The notes under the pieces were generated by a model. That model did not search any database and was not told the DNA's origin. It saw only the letters and a program-made list of their open reading frames with translations. 64,000 nt of DNA, from NCBI GenBank assembly GCA_902797965.1, contig CADBUY010000012.1:17038-81037 (forward strand), read 5' to 3'. The position numbers were made by a program, and so were the translations under genes. Each line of letters starts with the position of its first letter. The first letter of the stretch is position 1. Below are positions 35,201 through 43,773 of the stretch, piece after piece. Source of the DNA: an uncultured bacterium (GTDB taxonomy: Bacteria > Cyanobacteriota > Vampirovibrionia > Gastranaerophilales > Gastranaerophilaceae).

Positions 35201-35554
35201 TTTCAATTTATCAGGATATTCTTCAACTATGTTCTTTATGGTAGAAATATGAGATTTTATTTCCTGTGTTTTTGATGTTCCATACAAGTCAAAAAGATTA
35301 TTTTCTGCTTCTTCCAGTTCAATATTATAAACCTTTTTAAGTAAATTATCAGGCAATAATTGTGTTAATCCGGTTCCGCCTACAATTAAAGGTATAATAA
35401 ATTTTAATGCTTGTTTTGCCGTAATTTCTTTTGACTTGAAACTGACAGTATCATATTTTGGAACAGACACAGCGATATTAACCGTTTTTGGATAATAACC
35501 AACAGTTCTCGTATAATTATTTTGTTTTTGTATATTGCCATTTGAAACAAGCAT
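32222..35554 (-). CDS. Giant HD-domain phosphohydrolase-like protein
   Basis: A protein of about 1110 residues. An HD-type metal-binding domain lies near residues 700-790: LSALMHDIGKNGKV (His-Asp pair), GHAHKSAEYVG and VDNHHWFADYN. Ahead of it come ~650 residues of helical, charged repeats (KEYVGEIGSILNDYN, KKEIAKIGKYYNENS) spaced about 40 residues apart, and behind it ~300 residues without a recognised domain. The N-terminus has a YDTVSFKSK motif followed by a hydrophobic segment (ALKFIIPLIVGGTGL). I chose the ATG at 35554; a TTG 60 bp upstream has no ribosome-binding site. Substrate and role are unknown; HD proteins often cleave nucleotides or cyclic dinucleotides. Confidence 0.8.
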   Translation of the reverse strand: MLVSNGNIQKQNNYTRTVGYYPKTVNIAVSVPKYDTVSFKSKEITAKQALKFIIPLIVGGTGLTQLLPDNLLKKVYNIELEEAENNLFDLYGTSKTQEIKSHISTIKNIVEEYPDKLKIIENLLRKDVFNSLGNVSYLMPEKLELFNKQLEFLNNMIKNKKYLRHVDASQVYNHKTKVPYSIKDFEAKQKILDYLQNFNNKYEASERWKEDKLNIDSWTIGYQQVDIINATNDFNLELMMEMVKSKTTFIDNICPDDEVKAYDIPQIGYNLNEQNIDYVRKMFLDKTVSKDAIVGLSQWIEKNSMSQYKKLNENSNIPKEYVGEIGSILNDYNYDFVMGLVQNNNIPKKEIAKIGKYYNENSADILKYLVKHIQDERIKNSIEKLWSIGFNINKENKKYIEQLCKNTKVSLEIIDEVTNIVNNDNFNIITILGTQGYAYPKEIKECASQITKKNKNFVETLCSEYQMKVKDINSILNDLYYLENSPLKLIGFYEKCSILNTHAEYGELMKKCGIDYETKISEIANSIQSNIENVKSNNLQEFLSQILSNNNSEAENVLRTYDFAQFGKQGIPLKYSRKDFIENLEQNILSGIKAEDRRTILEHFGIIENEDYDGLWNNQGIDKSQLISEKGRKASDKIKTELDRFMLQNDVVSNDKEFNKVLNGLIKGFPSFVPLVGKLQHGTHDYSVDIHTLKVLQSCLNNPLYEELSDEGKTILKLSALMHDIGKNGKVRDPGHAHKSAEYVGSILNNINLPDDVKSRIINIVDNHHWFADYNEKSLTPQTVAAKTRTKEDFLIYQILAKADLASVNGRFHFGVTNTSNEKEYKAYFDRKMKPIQDTLEKIALNTNFVFHTKILNNGNKFPVKEVTLKNGKKVKIKVLNLSELPKETDLEQYGFPKGTTVENARFLVHMTQTGTYFDVVYALAKSHNNSSAWSTSLISVDNQSTYGNRPYGFIFDVRQENISEAYYNNTSSGSHKDMNVFEKILLDFDKKERTYLSKNFRKELKKHGIWLNDDNYSNLIDYLKKKKYITAINKDIQIGKKTIKANTIVKCLQKSQEALFGKDSEYNHNEIVVINPKIQGLIAKYEVTECNDDFLMFASQHNLPVVIIG

Positions 35555-35634
35555 AATTAAACCTAAACTTCTGACACTATTGATATAAAACAAATGATTA
35601 CATAAAATTGCCAATTTTGTTAAGTTTCATTAAT

Positions 35635-35672
35635 AAAAAAAGAGGACAACAAAAATGTTATCCTCTTTTTTA
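35635..35672 (-). terminator. Intrinsic terminator
   Basis: The stem AAGAGGA(C)AAC / GTT(A)TCCTCTT is flanked by A and T runs and follows the mfd-PPIase operon on the minus strand. Confidence 0.85.
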
Positions 35673-35687
35673 TATATCACATTTTTA

Positions 35688-36803
35688 CTACTTAGAAGTT
35701 TTTGCAGGTTCTTTTACTTGGGTTGGTTCCGGTGTAACATTTACTGCCTTTGCAGGATTGTAATTGTCATTCAGGTATTCAATATCAGCCTGCTTCATTA
35801 ATGTTGCGGTTAAATTTTTCAAAACTTCAATTTGTTTTTGAGTTTCCAGATAGAATTTTATTTCATCTTTAACTTTAACAAACGGAGTTTTGCCAGCTTC
35901 CATACGGTCTGTAACCTTGATAATATGATATCCGTAATTTGTCTGAACAAGATTGCTGATTGTATCAGGTTTCATTGCAAAAGCTGCTTTGGAAAATTCA
36001 GGAACCATAGCATCTTTCGGGAAGAAACCTAATTCCCCGCCGCGTTCTGCGCTTGCTCTGTCATCAGATTTTTGGCTTGCAATTTTCGCAAAATCAGCAG
36101 GATTTTGTCTTACTTCTGCCAAAATTGCTTCTGCTTTCTTTTTCTGCTCTGCCATTTGTTTTTCTGCGGCTGTATTTAATTCCGTTGGTGTCATATTAGG
36201 ATTTTTTTGTTTCAATGCAGTTACAATCTGAAGAAAATCAGCAGATATTAAAATATGAGAAGCTCTGACCTGTTCACCATGTGTAAATTCTTGCGGATGA
36301 GTGTTATAGAACTTTTGAGCATCTGCATCAGTTATATTAATTTTTTCTATTGTGTCAACCAATTTTCTAATTTTGATTTGTGTTTTCAAATCATTTGTAA
36401 ACTGATCATTTGAAATACCTCTTTGTTTAAGAATTTTATTGAGTTCCTCTTTAGAACCAACTTTATCAATAACTCTTTTTTGTTCAGCCTGTACATCTTC
36501 TTTTGTAGCTGTAATATTGCGTTTTTCAATCTCTGAGTCAATAAGTGATTTTATAATCAGCTCATTAACAATTTTTTCTTTAAATACGGCATACAAAGGA
36601 TTTTCATCCGATTTAATAACATTTTTTGAACCGCCAAATTGTTTTAATACTGAATTATCAACTGCTTTATCAAATTCTTTGTCAAAATCTGATTGTGTAA
36701 TAACCTGTCCGTTTACTTTAATAATACCGTCATTCTTATGAGTAAAAGAACAACCTGTTAACAAGACTGTAGATACAGCCAAACATACTAATAGTTTTTT
36801 CAT
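35688..36803 (-). CDS. Peptidyl-prolyl isomerase lipoprotein (PrsA/SurA-like)
   Basis: A 371-residue lipoprotein with lipobox LLTGCS at residues 14-19. A SurA-type chaperone region (VNGQVITQSDFDKEFDKAV) precedes a parvulin rotamase domain (VRASHILISA, SQKSDDRASAERGGELGFFP, GYHIIKVTDR) that carries a long charged insertion. The tail is proline/threonine-rich. It should help fold exported proteins at the membrane. It starts 22 bp after mfd and probably shares its mRNA. Confidence 0.92.
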   Translation of the reverse strand: MKKLLVCLAVSTVLLTGCSFTHKNDGIIKVNGQVITQSDFDKEFDKAVDNSVLKQFGGSKNVIKSDENPLYAVFKEKIVNELIIKSLIDSEIEKRNITATKEDVQAEQKRVIDKVGSKEELNKILKQRGISNDQFTNDLKTQIKIRKLVDTIEKINITDADAQKFYNTHPQEFTHGEQVRASHILISADFLQIVTALKQKNPNMTPTELNTAAEKQMAEQKKKAEAILAEVRQNPADFAKIASQKSDDRASAERGGELGFFPKDAMVPEFSKAAFAMKPDTISNLVQTNYGYHIIKVTDRMEAGKTPFVKVKDEIKFYLETQKQIEVLKNLTATLMKQADIEYLNDNYNPAKAVNVTPEPTQVKEPAKTSK

Positions 36804-36825
36804 ATATACTCTCCTTAAAATTCTC

Positions 36826-39800
36826 TTATTTTTGATAATTAGTTGCTGTTTCTTTTATATAATAAAACAAACCTGTCAAAATGTTAAATATTTCTTCAAA
36901 GGTTAAGTATTCCATATTAACAAGAATAATAGACTTCCCGTCAGTACAAGTCTTTGGTGCTACAGTAAATTTCAATTTTCTTGATATATCTTTATCCAAT
37001 CCCTGTTTAATTATATTCCACTCATAAGGCGTAAACGGAGTGTAAATTCTGATTTCCGAGCCTGCTTCACGAATAATTGATACTCCGCAATCAGTTGCAA
37101 CAAGACGGATTTTAATAAGTTTAATCAGATTTTCAACCTCATCTGGAATACGGGAAAATCTGTCTTTCCACTCTGAAACAATGTAATTAAGCTCTGTTTC
37201 ATTCTTAACATCTGCAAGTCGCTTGTATTCTATCATCTTCTGTTCGGTTGAACCTACCCATTCATCAGGAATATAGGCTGTCACATTAATATCAACGATT
37301 GCAGGCTTTTTAATATTTACCCCCTCGCCTTTAAGTTCATTAACAGTTTCTTCTAATAATTGGCAATATGTATCAAATCCGACATTAATCATGTGGCCAT
37401 GTTGTTTTGTTCCCAAAATATTTCCAACACCTCTGATTTCAACATCACGCATTGCAATTCTGTATCCGCTTCCAAGAGTTGTAAATTCTTTTATTGCTTT
37501 CAACCTTTCTTTTGCTTCGTCAGAAAGCTCTTTATTCTTTTTATACAAACAATAGCAATACGCCTGTTTTTCACTTCTTCCGACACGACCTCTTAACTGA
37601 TACATTTGAGCCAAACCGAGTTTATCAGACTCGTGAATAATAATTGTATTAGCATTTGGTATATCCAAACCGTTTTCTATAATCGTAGTGCATAAAAGAA
37701 TATCGTATTCGTGATTATCAAATCCTACAATTACGTCCTCAAGCTGTTTTTCACTTAACTGTCCATGTCCGACTGCTATTCTTGCATGCGGAACAAGTTT
37801 TTGGAGTTCAAGTTTAAATTCTTCAATTGTTTCAACTCTGTTATACAGATAGAATACCTGCCCATCTCTATCAAGTTCATTTGTTATAGCATTTTTAACT
37901 GTCTGCTCATTGTATTCACCAACATAAGTTTTAATCGGTAAACGGTTTTGAGGAGGTGTATTAATAACAGAAATATCTTTTATTCCCGAAAGTGACATAT
38001 AAAGAGTTCTCGGAATAGGAGTTGCTGACATTGAGATTATATCAATATTTTCCCTAAATTCTTTCAATTTTTCTTTGTGTCTTACACCAAACCTGTGTTC
38101 TTCATCAATAACAAGCAAGCCTAAATCTTTGAATTGAACTTTATCCTGTAAAAGTGCGTGAGTTGCAATAACAACATCACACTTTCCTGTTGCAAGATTT
38201 TTAAGTGTTTCATTTCTCTCTTTTGCTGAACGAAAACGGCAAAGAAGTTCAACATCTATTCCAAACGGCTTAAATCTGTCATTGATTGTCTGATAGTGCT
38301 GAAGCGCTAAAACTGTTGTCGGAACAATTACCGCAACCTGTTTTAAGGAAGTCACAGCCTTAAACATTGCCCTCATTGCAACTTCAGTTTTACCAAACCC
38401 TACATCACCACAAACAAGCCTGTCCATTGGATTTGGACTTTCCATATCTTCTTTAATTTGATTAATTGCCTTCAACTGGTCAGGAGTTTCAATGTATTCA
38501 AACGTATCTTCCATTTCTAATTGCAGAGGACTATCAGGCGCAAATTCAATACCCTTTTTCATCTTACGTCTTGCATACAAGCGTAATAAATCATAGGCAA
38601 TAGCTTCAACAGCCTTTTTAACTTTTGTTTTTGTGCTCTCCCAATCGCTTCCGCCCATTCTCGAAAGTTTTGGTTTAACTTGCCCCGAACCTCTGTAACG
38701 ACAGAGCATATTTATTTGTTCTGCGGGAATGTGGAGCTTATCACCATTTGCGTATTCAATAGTTAAATAATCTTTTAACTGACCGTCAAACTCTTGCTTT
38801 GTAAGCCCTTTATAAATACCTACACCATGAATTGTATGAACTACATACTCGCCGGACTTAATATCATTAATATTTTCAATATACTCTGCTTTTTCTTTAT
38901 AATGTCGTTTTCTATTTGACGGAACATCTTTCTGGCGTTTGTTAAATAGCTCTCTATCAGTAATCAAAATGATTTTAGCATCAGGAATTATTGTTCCCTG
39001 AGATGTTATGTTTTTAATAAAATTAACGTCAAAAATATTATACGAAGCTAAAACTTCCTTAACTCTTTCTGTATAATCCGTTGCAATCGTAACCTGATAA
39101 TCTTTATGCTCGTTCAAGAATCTTGCCACAGAATCCATATCCGCATCAAAAATTTGAATATTACGAGCATCAATATCAATAACTTCGTTATTCTCATCGG
39201 AAAGAAAGTTATTCATATAAATCTTCTGAAATCCGGCAAGCTCCTTTGTTATTTCATCAAGTGAAAAATGATTTACTTTTTTTAAAGGCACTATACGTTC
39301 TGTTTTCAACGCTTCATTGTAATGATTATCAAATGTCTCCGCAATTAAACCGTATTTTGAACTGACTTCTGCCTGTTCATCAAAAACAACAATATAATCT
39401 TTCAGGTAATCAAAAATACTAACCAAATCATCATTAAAATATGACTGATAAATATTTATTCCCTCAAAATAACCATCTTCTTCAGGAGGTAAGTGGTCAG
39501 ATATTTCTTTTGGCAAATTATCCGGCAATACAAACTTATAAAGCGGTTTAATGTTTACTTTTACCACTTTTTCTATTGATTTTTGTGTTTCATTATCAAA
39601 ATATCTTATATCTACAATCTCATCACCCCAAAACTCAATTCTCACAGGGTTTTCTTCAAGAGTATAAACATCAGCTATATCGCCTCTAATGGAAAATTCG
39701 CCAATATCAGAAACCATTGTTGAGCGCTTGTAACCTAATTTTAGAAGTTGTGATAAAAGTTCTTTCTGGTCAATGCTGTCACCCTTTTTCAGTATAAGTG

Positions 39801-40182
39801 AATTAACATCAAAAAAAGAATCTTTCGGAAACTTTTCAAGTAACGATTTTACCGGTGCAATAACTATTTCAGGCTGATTTAACAAAATACTTATTTGCTT
39901 TTGATAATCATAAAAATTTGGATTAATTCCCTCATAAGGTGAAATATTTTGATAGGGAAGAGTAATCGCATCTAACTCAAATAATCTCTCTAAATCAGCA
40001 GTATACCTGAGTGCAGATTGCTCTGTTGAAGTTATAAAAAGGATTTTTTTATTAGATAGTTTGCGGATATATTTAATCAAAAGCAGACGCGAAAAAGTCG
40101 TAAGTCCGGTAAATGTAAAAGACTTACCATGCTTTATATTCCTCGCAATTGTATCAAAAAAACTGCTTGTTTCTAATTTCAT
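36826..40182 (-). CDS. mfd: Transcription-repair coupling factor Mfd
   Basis: A 1118-residue translocase that removes stalled RNA polymerase and recruits UvrA. It has the UvrB-like N-terminal module, the RNA polymerase-interaction domain (VHTIHGVGIYKGL), and a RecG-like motor: VCGDVGFGKTEVAMRA, LLVIDEEHRFGV, SMSATPIPRTLYMSL and QLRGRVGRSEKQAY. The C-terminal TRCF domain ends it. I start it at ATG 40182; a GTG two codons upstream lies too close to the TATAAT at 40195-40190. The 7-nt gap between that -10 box and the ATG suggests a leaderless mRNA. Confidence 0.97.
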   Translation of the reverse strand: MKLETSSFFDTIARNIKHGKSFTFTGLTTFSRLLLIKYIRKLSNKKILFITSTEQSALRYTADLERLFELDAITLPYQNISPYEGINPNFYDYQKQISILLNQPEIVIAPVKSLLEKFPKDSFFDVNSLILKKGDSIDQKELLSQLLKLGYKRSTMVSDIGEFSIRGDIADVYTLEENPVRIEFWGDEIVDIRYFDNETQKSIEKVVKVNIKPLYKFVLPDNLPKEISDHLPPEEDGYFEGINIYQSYFNDDLVSIFDYLKDYIVVFDEQAEVSSKYGLIAETFDNHYNEALKTERIVPLKKVNHFSLDEITKELAGFQKIYMNNFLSDENNEVIDIDARNIQIFDADMDSVARFLNEHKDYQVTIATDYTERVKEVLASYNIFDVNFIKNITSQGTIIPDAKIILITDRELFNKRQKDVPSNRKRHYKEKAEYIENINDIKSGEYVVHTIHGVGIYKGLTKQEFDGQLKDYLTIEYANGDKLHIPAEQINMLCRYRGSGQVKPKLSRMGGSDWESTKTKVKKAVEAIAYDLLRLYARRKMKKGIEFAPDSPLQLEMEDTFEYIETPDQLKAINQIKEDMESPNPMDRLVCGDVGFGKTEVAMRAMFKAVTSLKQVAVIVPTTVLALQHYQTINDRFKPFGIDVELLCRFRSAKERNETLKNLATGKCDVVIATHALLQDKVQFKDLGLLVIDEEHRFGVRHKEKLKEFRENIDIISMSATPIPRTLYMSLSGIKDISVINTPPQNRLPIKTYVGEYNEQTVKNAITNELDRDGQVFYLYNRVETIEEFKLELQKLVPHARIAVGHGQLSEKQLEDVIVGFDNHEYDILLCTTIIENGLDIPNANTIIIHESDKLGLAQMYQLRGRVGRSEKQAYCYCLYKKNKELSDEAKERLKAIKEFTTLGSGYRIAMRDVEIRGVGNILGTKQHGHMINVGFDTYCQLLEETVNELKGEGVNIKKPAIVDINVTAYIPDEWVGSTEQKMIEYKRLADVKNETELNYIVSEWKDRFSRIPDEVENLIKLIKIRLVATDCGVSIIREAGSEIRIYTPFTPYEWNIIKQGLDKDISRKLKFTVAPKTCTDGKSIILVNMEYLTFEEIFNILTGLFYYIKETATNYQK

Positions 40183-40198
40183 AAACACTATTATAGCA
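40183..40198 (-). promoter_or_regulatory. mfd extended -10 with leaderless spacing
   Basis: TGC-TATAAT (40198-40190) is followed by 7 nt (AGTGTTT) and then the ATG at 40182. No Shine-Dalgarno sequence is present. Confidence 0.5.
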
Positions 40199-40485
40199 TG
40201 AGTTAAAGTTATTGTAAGTCAAAGACAGATATAGTTTTAATTTTTATCAAATTATGCTATATTAGAATATATATTATAATTTAATAAATAAAAATGGAAA
40301 GCCATTCTGACAACCTTTCAACCTTTGCTCGAACAACAGTATTACCGTTATGCAGTCGAGAAAGGAAATTGAACTTACACAGATTACTATTTCACCATTT
40401 TAGTCATGATTGCTACTTTACAATCCGTCTTGTAAAAGAAACAGTTAGGTTTTTCCATTACATCAATATCATACATATATTATCA
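40199..40485. other. Intergenic region, no recognised gene
   Basis: An open frame occurs at 40294-40518 in plus orientation but has no ribosome-binding site, an uninformative sequence and overlaps the acyltransferase gene. The G+C content over 40300-40440 is somewhat higher than in flanking spacers, which may mean a decayed gene or an RNA. I identify nothing further. Confidence 0.3.
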
Positions 40486-41496
40486 TTAAGTGTTTTTCAA
40501 GCCTTTGACAGATATTAATCTATTCTTTATTAATTCAATTAAATATGCAATTAATATAGTTAAAACTACAACTATCAAAGGTTTTACAAATAATAAGACA
40601 ACACTTTGAATATGTAATTGTAAAACATTTATATAATGTAACAATTTTGCTATTAAAACATGTAATATATAAATATTTAATGAAAGTTTTTCTCCTATAT
40701 ATGTCATTGCATTTGTTATTACATTATATTCGTATTTAATTGCAAAAATAAATAATGCAACAGAATAAAAAAACAATCCAATACATGAAAATTTTATGCA
40801 AGTATTAAAAATAACAGGAATTAATGCGACAGTACACCCTAATAATATAGATAACAATAGAAATTTGTTATTCAAAATAGTAGTAATTTTTTGTTTGTTC
40901 TTATGAATATAATACCCCAGTAAAAACCAATTTAAAGAACATGTTATAAAATTTATTTTTAAACACCAAGCTAAACCTTTAGTTTCAACATAAGATGTTA
41001 AAATAAATCTTAATATAAACAATAGTGGAATAAATTTAACTAAATATTCTTGTTTATTATATTTAACTGCAAAAAACCAAAGAATATAAGTTTCAATCAT
41101 TGCTATTAAATACCAGAGCGGTATTGCATAATCTATTGTACAAAAAATAATACTTTTAAATGTATTTTTTAAAGTGAATAAATGTATTAACCATTCATTA
41201 TAATCTTGCTCTATAATATGAACAACAAAATAAAAAGCAAAAAATAATAAAATAGAATATAAAAATATTTTCATTATTTTAAACAAACGTCTTTTTATAA
41301 TATTTTCAGTACAATTAAACGCATAGAAACCTGCAATCATGTAAAAACAAGGAACTGCAAATGCAGATAAAATTTTAATAATCTTTCCCAATAATCCAGG
41401 GAATACAACATGAATAAATACAACTCCGATGCAAGCAAAACATTTTAAAAGATTCAATGCTTGATTTCTATTATTCATAGGCTTTTCTACTTGCAT
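40486..41496 (-). CDS. Acyltransferase-3 family integral membrane protein
   Basis: A protein of about 336 residues with roughly ten membrane segments. The N-terminal pattern NLLKCFACIGVVFIHV with its histidine, followed by VPCFYMIAGFY, is typical of the acyltransferase-3 family (OafA-like), which adds acetyl or other acyl groups to surface carbohydrates. PLWYLIAMIETYIL and LNIYILHVLIAKLL also fit. Several ATG codons are possible (41544, 41496, 41478); 41496 has AAAGGAAA upstream. Very high A+T and a divergent XRE regulator 100 bp away suggest a small accessory island; the regulator may control it. Confidence 0.82.
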   Translation of the reverse strand: MQVEKPMNNRNQALNLLKCFACIGVVFIHVVFPGLLGKIIKILSAFAVPCFYMIAGFYAFNCTENIIKRRLFKIMKIFLYSILLFFAFYFVVHIIEQDYNEWLIHLFTLKNTFKSIIFCTIDYAIPLWYLIAMIETYILWFFAVKYNKQEYLVKFIPLLFILRFILTSYVETKGLAWCLKINFITCSLNWFLLGYYIHKNKQKITTILNNKFLLLSILLGCTVALIPVIFNTCIKFSCIGLFFYSVALFIFAIKYEYNVITNAMTYIGEKLSLNIYILHVLIAKLLHYINVLQLHIQSVVLLFVKPLIVVVLTILIAYLIELIKNRLISVKGLKNT

Positions 41497-41649
41497 AATA
41501 TTTATATTTCCTTTAAATTCAATCATTATATGGATATAAAACATATATTTATATTCATGTCATAAATATCATGCCCTATTGAATTATTCAAGTCATTCAA
41601 TTTAAAAACTAAAAATATTGATTATGATGAATATAAGGGAGATGTTTTT

Positions 41650-41967
41650 ATGAATGAGTTGATACTTATAGGAAAACGCATTGCAGAAATTCGTATAAAA
41701 CGTGGGTTGACTCAAGAAAAATTAGCTGAAATGGTTAACTATTCTGCAAATCATATTGCAAAACTTGAATCTGCCAGAACAAATCCTTCTTTTAATTTGC
41801 TAATTAATATTGCTAAAGCTATGAATGTAGAAATGAAGGATATCTTTAATTACCAAGATATTAATTCTATTAAATATATAAAACGAGAACTTTTAAATTC
41901 CATAAACACAGCAGACGATAATACAATAAAACTTCTCTATAAATTCTATAAAACCCTTAATACATAA
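41650..41967 (+). CDS. Small XRE-family regulator
   Basis: A 105-residue protein that is nearly all helix-turn-helix (ILIGKRIAEIRIKRGLTQEK, then SANHIAKLESARTNPSFNLL). The C-terminal ~35 residues may dimerise. GGGAGAT about 7 nt before the ATG supports the start. It is divergent from the acyltransferase gene across a ~150-bp AT-rich spacer that contains CATGTCATAAATATCATG, an imperfect palindrome around 41556-41572 that could be its operator. Confidence 0.88.
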   Translation: MNELILIGKRIAEIRIKRGLTQEKLAEMVNYSANHIAKLESARTNPSFNLLINIAKAMNVEMKDIFNYQDINSIKYIKRELLNSINTADDNTIKLLYKFYKTLNT

Positions 41968-42019
41968 ATAAAGTAGTTAAAAACGTCTAAGTTCTTTTAA
42001 ACAATCAAATAATATCAGA

Positions 42020-42355
42020 CTAATTAGCTAATCCGTTTGGACTTTCGTATTCAATACCCATACCTTGAAGTGCATGAATAAATCTTTCTGCACACGCATA
42101 TTGAACTTCCGGCGGAACAACACGCAAAATTTCTACTGTCTTTGATATGATTGGATCTTGGTCATACCATCTTGCACCATTAACCGGCTTTACCAAATCA
42201 TAAAATCTATCCAAAGCCTCTTTTGAAACTTTTTCTTCAAGTTTATCCAGAAAAACTACGGCATGTTCTCTCAATTCATCCTGATAGTTTTTCAATAGCT
42301 CTATAACTTCTAATAATTTAGGGTCGTGGTCATACCATCTTTTATAAGTTGCCAT
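42020..42355 (-). CDS. Hypothetical protein with two RWYD-D-P repeats
   Basis: A 111-residue acidic soluble protein made of two similar halves. Each begins with an aromatic motif: KRWYDHDPKLLEVIELL (residues 5-21) and ARWYDQDPIISKTVEIL (61-77), followed by a helix (ELREHAVVFLDKL; EVQYACAERFIHAL). I do not recognise the family. It starts 6 bp after the murA stop, so the two are cotranscribed; a link to cell-wall synthesis is possible from context only. The strong internal duplication suggests a small binding module. Confidence 0.72.
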   Translation of the reverse strand: MATYKRWYDHDPKLLEVIELLKNYQDELREHAVVFLDKLEEKVSKEALDRFYDLVKPVNGARWYDQDPIISKTVEILRVVPPEVQYACAERFIHALQGMGIEYESPNGLAN

Positions 42356-42361
42356 CCTGTC

Positions 42362-43711
42362 TTATATCCCCCTTATATTTATTGCCGGTGATATAATTCC
42401 GTCACCTGTATTTTCTTCATTATACCTTTTTATTTTAGCACCTAAATTGCTTAATTTGTATTCAAACTCTTCATATCCTCTGTCGATATGATGAAGTTTT
42501 TCAACAATTGTTTCACCATTTGCCATAAGTCCTGCAATAACAAGAGCAGCACCGGCTCTCAAATCACTTGCGGCAACAGTCGCACCTGTTAAATTTTTAA
42601 CACCTTTTATAATTGCATGGTTTCTGTCTTGATGAATATCGGCTCCCATTCTTCTCAAATCAGGTACTTGCATAAACCTGTTTTCATACAAACTTTCAGT
42701 AATAATTCCAACACCGTTTGCAGTCGTTAAAAGTGTCATTGCAATTGCCTGCAAGTCTGTAGGAAATCCCGGATAAGGCTGAGTTACAAAATTTATTGAA
42801 TTTAATCTGTTTTTACAGCTTACTTCAATTGTTGTCGGCTCTACAAGTTTAATACTTGCACCCATTTTGATTAATTTATCGTTAAAGAATGTAAGATGTG
42901 CCGGATAAACATTTTTAATTATTGCTTTTCCTCTTGTTGCAACAACTGCTGCCATAAATGTTCCTGCTTCAATTCTGTCAGGAATAGTTGTATATTCAAC
43001 CGAATGCAAATCTTCAACTTTAACACCGTTAATTATGATTTCAGAAGTTCCTGCTCCTGATATATCAGCACCAAGAGTATTTAAAAAGTTTGCCAAGTCA
43101 ATAATTTCAGGCTCCTGAGCTGCATTCTGAATACGAGTTGAACCTTCTGCCAACACAGAAGCCAACATTAAATTTTCTGTCGCACCTACTGACGGTATAT
43201 CTAGGTAGATGTCCGTTCCTACCAGTTTTGAAGCTTTTGCATGAACGTAACCGTTTTCTATTTTGATTTTTGCACCAAGAGCTTCCAAACCTTTAATATG
43301 AAAATCAACTCTTCTTTCGCCTATAGCACAACCGCCGGGAAGAGCAACAATAGCTTCTCTACAGCGTGACATTAAAGCTCCCAGAATTATGAAAGAAGCT
43401 CTCATTTTGCTGACAAGTTCATACTTTGCAGTAATTGAAGTAATGTCTGAAGCATCTACAACAACTGATTTTTCCGTTTTGTTATAAACGCATTTTGCCC
43501 CCAAATCGGAAAGTACATTTAACATAATATCAACATCTGTTAAATGAGGGACATTATAAATTTTTGTAGAACCTTTAACGAGAATAGTAGCTGCAAGAAG
43601 TTTCAACACAGCGTTTTTGGCACCACCGATTGATACCTCTCCTTTTAATGTTTCACCACCGATTATCTTAAATTTTTCAGCCAAAATCTCCTCCGATTCT
43701 ATCTCAATCAT
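42362..43711 (-). CDS. murA: UDP-N-acetylglucosamine 1-carboxyvinyltransferase
   Basis: MurA transfers enolpyruvate from PEP to UDP-GlcNAc, the first committed step of peptidoglycan synthesis. Visible motifs are GGAKNAVLKLLAA, the active-site loop LPGGCAIGER with the catalytic cysteine (the fosfomycin target), and YPGFPTDLQAIAM. The ATG at 43711 gives 449 residues. A TTG at 43684 is a serious alternative: GGAGGAG lies just before it, and the protein would then begin MAEKFKIIGG, closer to the family N-terminus. Confidence 0.95.
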   Translation of the reverse strand: MIEIESEEILAEKFKIIGGETLKGEVSIGGAKNAVLKLLAATILVKGSTKIYNVPHLTDVDIMLNVLSDLGAKCVYNKTEKSVVVDASDITSITAKYELVSKMRASFIILGALMSRCREAIVALPGGCAIGERRVDFHIKGLEALGAKIKIENGYVHAKASKLVGTDIYLDIPSVGATENLMLASVLAEGSTRIQNAAQEPEIIDLANFLNTLGADISGAGTSEIIINGVKVEDLHSVEYTTIPDRIEAGTFMAAVVATRGKAIIKNVYPAHLTFFNDKLIKMGASIKLVEPTTIEVSCKNRLNSINFVTQPYPGFPTDLQAIAMTLLTTANGVGIITESLYENRFMQVPDLRRMGADIHQDRNHAIIKGVKNLTGATVAASDLRAGAALVIAGLMANGETIVEKLHHIDRGYEEFEYKLSNLGAKIKRYNEENTGDGIISPAINIRGI

Positions 43712-43773
43712 ACTATTAATCTATATTATTGTAAAGTAGTGAAATAAAAATAGAACGAATGTTGTATTTTTGT

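Noticed and set aside
40294..40518. 74-codon open frame
   Set aside because: No ribosome-binding site, no recognisable motif, and it overlaps the end of the acyltransferase gene.
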